The notes below the pieces were generated by a model, which was not told where the DNA came from, ran no database searches, and saw nothing but the letters and a program-made list of their open reading frames with translations. A stretch of 13,323 bases of DNA from an uncultured Paraprevotella sp. Its GTDB lineage: Bacteria > Bacteroidota > Bacteroidia > Bacteroidales > Bacteroidaceae. The translations under genes were made by a program, and so were the position numbers. Each line of letters begins with the position of its first letter. Position 1 is the stretch's first letter. Positions 7,900-13,323 of the stretch are shown here, piece by piece. Location of the stretch: positions 1 to 13,323 of the forward strand of contig CAJUDC010000068.1 in the NCBI GenBank assembly GCA_910584955.1, read 5' to 3'.

Positions 7900-7950
7900 A
7901 ATCCCTCCCCTCCGGGTACCGAAAGGTCCCGAAGGGGAGGGATTCTTTTT
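7900..7950 (+). terminator. Intrinsic terminator of clpB with GAAA tetraloop
   Basis: AATCCCTCCCCT (7900-7911) pairs with AGGGGAGGGATT (7933-7944), then CGGG with CCCG and ACC with GGT, closing on a GAAA loop at 7921-7924. There is only one mismatch and one bulged T. A C and five T follow (7945-7950). The T run is on the clpB side only; on the minus strand the same hairpin lies beyond the end of thrC and might slow that transcript, but it lacks a T run there. Confidence 0.93.
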
Positions 7951-7990
7951 CAGCCGTCCCCGCCGCTAGGGAATACGGGCGGGAAAGGGT

Positions 7991-9292
7991 TTATTGCTGC
8001 ATCAGATAAGCCTTGAATGCCGCAAAGTCCTTCTCCATAAGAACACTTTGCTTGCTACCGGCCATAAAGTCGGCCAACTTACGGGGCACCGCCACCGGTT
8101 CGCCGATGATGCCCTCTACCGTAGACTTGAACTTGGCCGGATGAGCTGTTTCCAGAAACACACCGCACTCGCCGGCACGAAGCCCTTCCTGCAAGGCACG
8201 GAAACCGCAGGCGCCGTGCGGATCACACAAATATCCGTAATCGGCATAACATTGCTTCACCGTCTCGGCAATCTGAGCATCGGTATACGTAGCTCCGCTG
8301 ATTTCGGCGGCAATGGACGGATGACTGCCCTTGTACAAATCGTAAATACGAGCAAAATTACTGGGATCGCCCACATCCATCGCATTGGCTATCGTCTGTA
8401 CGGACGGTTGCGGATTATAGCGACCGGTTTGCAGATACTGATAGAAAATATCATTGGCATTGTTGGCGGCAATAAAGCGCTTGACGGGCAATCCCATCAC
8501 CTTGCCGAACAAACCGGCCGTGATATTACCGAAGTTTCCGCTAGGCACACAAACCACCAGTTCATCGGCCTTACCGGCTTTCTTCATCTGTGCATAGGCA
8601 TAGAAATAATAGAATGCCTGCGGTAAAAAGCGGGCTACGTTGATGGAATTGGCCGAAGTGAGCTTCATGTGCCGATTCAGTTCCTCATCCATAAAAGCGC
8701 TTTTTACGAGTGACTGGCAATCGTCGAACACTCCATCCACTTCCAGGGCGGTTATATTCCGTCCCAACGTCGTAAACTGGCATTCCTGTATCGGGCTTAC
8801 CTTCCCCTTGGGATAAAGCACATATACATGGATACCCTCCACCCCCAGGAATCCGTTAGCCACCGCACTACCCGTATCCCCGGATGTGGCCACCAGCACA
8901 TTAACAAGCTGCTGTCCTTCCTGCCGGATGAAATAGCCCAGCAGACGAGCCATGAAGCGGGCCCCTACATCCTTAAAAGCCAATGTAGGGCCATGAAACA
9001 ATTCCAAAGAATAAATGGAATCTGTAACAGGGACCACCGGACAGTCGAAACTTAACGTGTCATAAACAATCTGTTTCAATGTATCCGCCGGAACATCCTC
9101 ACCGAAGAAAGCATCTGCTACGGTATAAGCTATTTCCTGAAACGAAAGATGCTGAATGTTATCGTAGAAGGCAGGCGGAAGCGCCTTTATTCTCTCCGGC
9201 ATGAAAAGGCCCTTGTCTGCGGCCAGTCCTTTCACAACGGCTTCCTGCAAAGTAACCGGCGAAACTTTCCCGTTCGTACTGTAATAGTTCAT
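7991..9292 (-). CDS. thrC: Threonine synthase
   Basis: The 433-residue PLP enzyme converts O-phospho-L-homoserine to L-threonine and phosphate, the last step of threonine synthesis. The N-terminal motif MNYYSTNGKVSPVTLQEAV is typical of thrC. The PLP-binding lysine is Lys107 in HGPTLAFKDVG, and the phosphate-binding SGDTG loop is at 137-141. Length and motifs fit the E. coli-like class of threonine synthase. It is the last gene of a three-gene minus-strand operon; its ATG follows the upstream stop by 11 bases. No minus-strand hairpin with a T run was found directly after it. It converges on clpB. Confidence 0.97.
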   Translation of the reverse strand: MNYYSTNGKVSPVTLQEAVVKGLAADKGLFMPERIKALPPAFYDNIQHLSFQEIAYTVADAFFGEDVPADTLKQIVYDTLSFDCPVVPVTDSIYSLELFHGPTLAFKDVGARFMARLLGYFIRQEGQQLVNVLVATSGDTGSAVANGFLGVEGIHVYVLYPKGKVSPIQECQFTTLGRNITALEVDGVFDDCQSLVKSAFMDEELNRHMKLTSANSINVARFLPQAFYYFYAYAQMKKAGKADELVVCVPSGNFGNITAGLFGKVMGLPVKRFIAANNANDIFYQYLQTGRYNPQPSVQTIANAMDVGDPSNFARIYDLYKGSHPSIAAEISGATYTDAQIAETVKQCYADYGYLCDPHGACGFRALQEGLRAGECGVFLETAHPAKFKSTVEGIIGEPVAVPRKLADFMAGSKQSVLMEKDFAAFKAYLMQQ

Positions 9293-9303
9293 AGTTTTCT
9301 GCT

Positions 9304-10515
9304 TTAATGTTTCATAAATTCACGAATAAACTCATCGCCCTCCAGCAAACCGTAACGCCCCTCCCGCGCTGCATCCTCGTCGAAGGTCTGCACCGAATCC
9401 GGCTCGATGCCGGGATAATAGATCGTAAAGGGAACAGGATCGGCCGTATGGGTGCGCAATTCACAAGGAGTGGGATGATCGGGCAATAAAGCGACTGCCA
9501 CCGGATCCCCCTCGTCCACAGCCGCTTTCATGAGAGGCGCCAGCAGGCGCTTGTCCAGATTTTCAATAGTCTTCAGTTTTAGGTTCACATCACCGTCGTG
9601 TCCGGCTTCATCACTAGCCTCCACATGCAGATAAACGAAATCATGCGTTTTCAAGGCTTCGATAGCAGCCTGTGCCTTTCCCTCGTAGTTGGTATCATAA
9701 AGACCGGTAGCTCCTTCTACATTGATCACTTCCAGGCCTGCATACCGACCGATACCGCGAATCAAGTCAACAGCCGTAATCACGGCACCGCTACGAACCT
9801 GCGGATACGTAACGGTAAGGGGAACCATCTTCGGACGAAAGCCTCCGCCCCAAGGCCAAATGCTATTGGCCGGATCGCGCCCTTCGGACATACGTTTCAC
9901 ATTCAGCGGATGAGAAGCCAGCAGTTTCCGGGAGTCCTCCATTAAACCGTTGAGCAATATCGCCGTCTCCTGTGCCTCGGCACATGCTGCCTGTATCCGG
10001 TAATCGCGAAAAGGGCGTCCGGGAATGTCGTGCGGCGGCACACAATTCAACCGTTTGTCTCCGCCTTTAATCACCAGCAAATGGCGGTATTGCACACCTG
10101 TATAAAAATGAATACGTTCATTACCGAGTTTTTCCTGCAAAAAGCGGATCAATACATCGGCTTCCTCCGTCTCCAACCGACCGCAAGAATGATTTTTGAG
10201 AAGGTCGCCCTCTATACATACCAGGTTACAGCGCAGAGCCAGATCGTCTGCTGCAAGTTCCACACCGATGCTGGCCGCTTCAAGAGGACCGCGACCTTCA
10301 TACACCACATGTTGGTCAAAGCCCAGAATAGAAGAATTAGCCACTTCGCTGCCCGGATGAAAACCTTCGGGAACGGTAACCAGGCGCCCGCTACATCCCA
10401 TACGGGCCAGCCGGTCCATGTGGGGGGTATCGGCATATTGCAACAACGTCTTGCCGTTCAAAGACGGTACGGCCCAATCGGCCATACCGTCACCTAATAT
10501 AATAATATGTTTCAT
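9304..10515 (-). CDS. Cofactor-independent phosphoglycerate mutase family protein; proposed homoserine kinase
   Basis: The 403-residue protein belongs to the alkaline phosphatase superfamily, ApgM branch (archaeal-type 2,3-bisphosphoglycerate-independent phosphoglycerate mutase). Metal and catalytic residues visible by analogy with iPGM are Asp9 (LGDGMADW), the phosphorylated Ser56 (GSEVAN), Asp302 and His306 (SDEAGHDG), Asp346-His347 (LPDHPTP) and His356 (RTHT). All are intact, so it should be an active phosphotransferase needing divalent metal. In Bacteroidetes and some other bacteria this subgroup lies between thrA and thrC when no GHMP-type thrB is in the operon, and it has been annotated as a proposed homoserine kinase (TIGR02535 as recalled). 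Here it sits 5 bases after thrA and 11 before thrC, which strongly supports a threonine-pathway role: homoserine to O-phosphohomoserine. Phosphoglycerate mutase activity remains possible. Because the function is inferred from context, no symbol is given; databases often use apgM. Confidence 0.93.
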   Translation of the reverse strand: MKHIIILGDGMADWAVPSLNGKTLLQYADTPHMDRLARMGCSGRLVTVPEGFHPGSEVANSSILGFDQHVVYEGRGPLEAASIGVELAADDLALRCNLVCIEGDLLKNHSCGRLETEEADVLIRFLQEKLGNERIHFYTGVQYRHLLVIKGGDKRLNCVPPHDIPGRPFRDYRIQAACAEAQETAILLNGLMEDSRKLLASHPLNVKRMSEGRDPANSIWPWGGGFRPKMVPLTVTYPQVRSGAVITAVDLIRGIGRYAGLEVINVEGATGLYDTNYEGKAQAAIEALKTHDFVYLHVEASDEAGHDGDVNLKLKTIENLDKRLLAPLMKAAVDEGDPVAVALLPDHPTPCELRTHTADPVPFTIYYPGIEPDSVQTFDEDAAREGRYGLLEGDEFIREFMKH

Positions 10516-10520
10516 ACCGA

Positions 10521-12962
10521 TTATATGTTTGCAATACTCATGATGTCGGCAAACACCCCGGCAGCCGTCACACTGGCTCCGGCTCCATATCCCTGTATCA
10601 ACATAGGATATTCATTGTAACGCTCCGTAGTAAGCAACACTACATTATTCGATCCCTCCAAAGCATAAAAAGGATGATTCTGCCCTACCTCGCAAAGCGA
10701 AACGGAAGCCCGACCTGCTTCACCGTCAAACTCATACTTCGACACAAAACGCCAACGCTTGTGCTCGCTTTCCAATTTCTGACGACGCGCCTCAAAATCA
10801 GCATCCAACGAAGGAAGCTCTTTCCAGAAATCATCCAAAGAGCCTTCAAAGAAGGATTGGGGAATAAAGTGGTTGGTCTGTACATCTTCCTGCTCCAACC
10901 GGTAGCCGGCTTCGCGGGCCAATATCACCAATTTCCGAATCACATCCTTACCGCTTAAGTCGATACGGGGATCCGGTTCGCTGTAGCCTTCTTCTTTTGC
11001 CAAACGAACCGTTTCGCTGAAAGGAACATCCGCTGCAATCTTATTGAAGATAAAATTCAATGTTCCACTCAGAACAGCCTCTATTTTCAATATCTTGTCA
11101 CCGCTGTTGCATAGGTCGTTCATCGTGCGTATAATAGGCAAGCCAGCCCCGACATTTGTCTCAAAAAGAAACTTTACTCCGCGCAGCATGGCGGTAGTCT
11201 TCAGCTCTTTATAGTTTTTATAATTTGAGGAAGCAGCGATTTTATTGGCGGCCACCACCGAAATATTGTGTTCCAGGAATTCCTTGTAAAGTCCGGCCAC
11301 ATCGGGACTGGCCGTACAATCGACAAAAACGGAATTAAAGATATTCATGCCTATCACTTCGTCCCGCAAACGTTGTATATGACTAGGCTCCGCCATTTCC
11401 AACTGTTTCCGATAATCGGTCAAGTCGATTCCGGAACGGTCAAACAAGGCTTTATGTCCACTGGCAATCCCCACCACATTCAATTTCAAGCGCCTTTCTT
11501 CCATCAGTTTTTTACGCTGACAGGCAATTTGCTCAATAAGGCTACTGCCCACCGTGCCGACCCCACACAGAAACAGGTTCAACACCTGATATTCGGAGAG
11601 GAAGAAACTGTCGTGAATCACGTTCAACGTCTTACGCAGATACCGACCGTCTACCACAAAAGAGATGTTCGTTTCAGAAGCCCCTTGTGCACAAGCTATC
11701 ACATTGATACCACTGCGTCCCAGCGTTCCGAAAAGCTTACCGGCGATGCCTGGTGTATGCTTCATATTCTCTCCCACAATGGCCACGGTTGCCAGTCCTC
11801 CTTCCGCTTTGGTCTCAAACATAGCACCCGTTTCGATTTCCTTAGCGAACTCGGCATTCAATACCGCACAAGCTTCGGCGGCATCCTCGTCGCGGACTCC
11901 AATGGATGTGCTGTTTTCCGAAGACGCCTGCGACACCATAAACACACTGATGCCATGCTCGGCCAGCACGGAAAATATGCGCCGGTTCACACCGATAACA
12001 CCCACCATAGAAAGACCGCCCACTGTAATCAAACTCGTCCCGTTAATACTGGAAATTCCTTTAATAGGTTTGGAATCTTCCTCTATGTCGGCCTTAATAA
12101 TAGTACCGGCACCTTGGGGATTAAACGTATTCTTGATAAGTATGGGAATGTTCTTTACACAAACCGGATAAATGGTCGGTGGATACACCACTTTCGCTCC
12201 GAAATTGCAAAGTTCCATAGCCTCCACATAACTTAGCTCATTAATCGTATAAGCAGTTGATATGACGCGCGGATCAGCTGTCATAAATCCATCTACATCC
12301 GTCCATATCTCCAGTTGTTCGGCGTCCAGAGCCGCCGCTATAATAGAAGCGGTATAATCGGAACCGCCCCGACCTAAATTCGTCACTTCTCCCGATTCAA
12401 TATCGGTAGAGATAAAACCGGGCACCAAAGAGACTTTCGGCAAATGAACAAACGTCTGTTGTACTAACATACGCGTCTGTTCAGATGCCAGCAGGCGACG
12501 CCCCTCTTTCATTTCCGTCTTAATAAAGTCGCGCGAATCGAACCATTCCGCTCCTTCGATCAAAGCAGCCACAATGCGGGAAGAAATACGCTCACCGTAA
12601 CTGACAATGGCAGCAGACGTCTTGGACGACAAATCCCGAATCAGAAATACACCCTGATAAATACTTCTGAGTTCCTCCAGCAATGCATTTACACAGGTCT
12701 TCAATTCATTCTTCTCACGACCGGACGGAATCACTGCCTCAATCATCTGCTGATGACGTTCGGCAATCTCCCAAAAAGCTTTCTGATACAAAGAATCCCC
12801 TGACACAGCAAGTTTGGATGTTTGGATCAACTTATCGGTAATTCCTCCCAATGCAGAAACTACAACAATTACAGGCTCGGCCTCAGCCTCCACAATCTTT
12901 TTTACTTTCAGAATACTTTCCACGGAACCTACGGACGTCCCGCCAAATTTCAATACTTTCAT
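10521..12962 (-). CDS. thrA: Bifunctional aspartokinase / homoserine dehydrogenase
   Basis: This 813-residue fused enzyme performs the first and third steps from aspartate towards threonine and methionine; aspartate-semialdehyde dehydrogenase must be encoded elsewhere. Aspartokinase domain: about 1-295, with KFGGTS at 5-10, the NLGRGGSDYTA substrate loop at 195-205, and WTDVDGFMTADPR at 220-232. Tandem ACT regulatory domains: about 303-455 (ITVGGLSMVG and VAIVGENMKHTPGIAGKLF). Homoserine dehydrogenase domain: about 460-813, with the NAD(P) loop GVGTVGSS at 467-474, the ANKIA segment holding Lys574, and DPRIDLSGKD at 664-673. The length is close to the E. coli enzyme (820). Feedback inhibition by threonine through the ACT domains is known for the family. 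It is the first gene of the operon; its stop lies 5 bases before the next start. No Thr/Ile-rich attenuator peptide precedes it. Confidence 0.97.
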   Translation of the reverse strand: MKVLKFGGTSVGSVESILKVKKIVEAEAEPVIVVVSALGGITDKLIQTSKLAVSGDSLYQKAFWEIAERHQQMIEAVIPSGREKNELKTCVNALLEELRSIYQGVFLIRDLSSKTSAAIVSYGERISSRIVAALIEGAEWFDSRDFIKTEMKEGRRLLASEQTRMLVQQTFVHLPKVSLVPGFISTDIESGEVTNLGRGGSDYTASIIAAALDAEQLEIWTDVDGFMTADPRVISTAYTINELSYVEAMELCNFGAKVVYPPTIYPVCVKNIPILIKNTFNPQGAGTIIKADIEEDSKPIKGISSINGTSLITVGGLSMVGVIGVNRRIFSVLAEHGISVFMVSQASSENSTSIGVRDEDAAEACAVLNAEFAKEIETGAMFETKAEGGLATVAIVGENMKHTPGIAGKLFGTLGRSGINVIACAQGASETNISFVVDGRYLRKTLNVIHDSFFLSEYQVLNLFLCGVGTVGSSLIEQIACQRKKLMEERRLKLNVVGIASGHKALFDRSGIDLTDYRKQLEMAEPSHIQRLRDEVIGMNIFNSVFVDCTASPDVAGLYKEFLEHNISVVAANKIAASSNYKNYKELKTTAMLRGVKFLFETNVGAGLPIIRTMNDLCNSGDKILKIEAVLSGTLNFIFNKIAADVPFSETVRLAKEEGYSEPDPRIDLSGKDVIRKLVILAREAGYRLEQEDVQTNHFIPQSFFEGSLDDFWKELPSLDADFEARRQKLESEHKRWRFVSKYEFDGEAGRASVSLCEVGQNHPFYALEGSNNVVLLTTERYNEYPMLIQGYGAGASVTAAGVFADIMSIANI

Positions 12963-13068
12963 TGCTTGTTTAATCTAAATTAAGCCCCTTCTCCCCCAGG
13001 ATGACAACACCTGCTTTCACGGTCCGAGGCATGGATTAAAGTTATTTGACTAAAAAACTTAATGCTTG

Positions 13069-13076
13069 CAAAAATA
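13069..13076 (-). promoter_or_regulatory. Putative -7 element of the thrA operon promoter
   Basis: On the minus strand TATTTTTG (13076-13069) matches TAnnTTTG. The transcript would start near 13062 with a leader of about 100 bases. The nearest upstream TTTTG (13104-13101) is 24 bases away, longer than usual, so the -33 element is uncertain. Confidence 0.4.
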
Positions 13077-13119
13077 ATAATTATTTAACGAAAACACTTA
13101 CAAAATAAAAAGATATTTG

Positions 13120-13127
13120 TATTTTTG
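13120..13127 (+). promoter_or_regulatory. Putative -7 element of the right-edge exported protein gene
   Basis: TATTTTTG matches TAnnTTTG and lies 29 bases before the ATG at 13157. It faces away from the thrA -7 element, with 43 bases between the two, so the -33 regions of the two divergent promoters would overlap. No clear TTG lies at the expected -33 distance. Confidence 0.42.
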
Positions 13128-13156
13128 CCTTATATTCATCAGAAAATACAGCAATA

Positions 13157-13323
13157 ATGATAACGAATTTATGCAAAGCAAGCACCTGTCTGTGGCTTTG
13201 TTTATGGGGAATGACAACTGCTGCGAATGCACAACAATATACCTATGAGAATCAACGCAACCCGATTACCCATTCTTATGAAAACACCGTAAGGACTTCT
13301 TCGTCACGGTGGTTCGAATACGA
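13157..13323 (+). CDS. Start of an exported protein, truncated by window end
   Basis: An ATG at 13157 opens a frame with no stop to the window edge, giving 55 whole codons. The N-terminus MITNLCKASTCLWLCLWG followed by MTTAANAQQ looks like a type I signal peptide with cleavage after Ala25 (ANA before QQ). The visible mature part (QQYTYENQRNPITHSYENT, then RTSSSRWFEY) is polar and aromatic-rich; I do not recognise the family. A -7 element 29 bases upstream and an A-rich leader support this start. The function is unknown; it is an envelope or secreted protein at most. Confidence 0.72.
   Translation, partial: MITNLCKASTCLWLCLWGMTTAANAQQYTYENQRNPITHSYENTVRTSSSRWFEY

Noticed and set aside
7959..7983. 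Second hairpin between the clpB terminator and thrC, possible thrC terminator
   Set aside because: CCCGCC and GGCGGG can pair with a 13-base loop, but no T run follows on the minus strand, so it is not supported as a terminator.
11268..12236. 322-residue plus-strand open frame opposite thrA
   Set aside because: Antisense to a well-supported enzyme gene; composition is typical of an antisense shadow and no promoter or family motif is seen.
12963..13060. Threonine-operon attenuator or riboswitch ahead of thrA
   Set aside because: There is no run of Thr or Ile codons and no terminator hairpin with a T run on the minus strand. The only structure seen is a small CAGG/CCTG hairpin near 12997-13013.

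Overview
The window looks like chromosomal DNA of a gut Bacteroidales bacterium, most likely Bacteroides. Several things point there: a fused aspartokinase/homoserine dehydrogenase followed by a phosphoglycerate-mutase-like gene and thrC, an HU-type protein with a winged-helix-like tail, a secreted M60-type metallopeptidase with a Bacteroidetes C-terminal tail, and TAnnTTTG-type -7 promoter elements. Most start codons are preceded by A/T-rich leaders rather than Shine-Dalgarno sequences. No rRNA, tRNA, CRISPR array, insertion sequence or prophage gene was seen.

Layout, left to right. Positions 1-566 (minus) hold most of a conserved hypothetical protein, cut by the window edge, with its own promoter. 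A strong intrinsic terminator (683-722) separates it from a 1073-residue exported M60-like metallopeptidase (751-3972, minus). A 436-base divergent intergenic region follows. It is AT-rich, carries an 11-base direct repeat and has a perfect 18-base palindrome just upstream of a good -7 element. It leads into an HU-type DNA-binding protein (4409-5095, plus) and then the disaggregase gene clpB (5258-7861, plus), which ends at a very strong GAAA-loop terminator.

Convergent to clpB is the threonine operon on the minus strand, transcribed thrA (12962-10521), then a phosphoglycerate mutase / proposed homoserine kinase (10515-9304), then thrC (9292-7991), with gaps of only 5 and 11 bases. ThrA supplies the aspartokinase and homoserine dehydrogenase steps and ThrC the final step. 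No GHMP-type thrB is present in the operon, and the alkaline-phosphatase-superfamily gene sits exactly where the homoserine kinase step would be expected. Divergent from thrA, the right edge contains the start of an exported protein (13157 onward), truncated by the window.

Most of this is ordinary housekeeping sequence. The points most worth a second look are the stand-in for homoserine kinase, the palindrome at the HU-gene promoter, and the architecture of the M60-like protease. I did not find evidence for a wholly new system.
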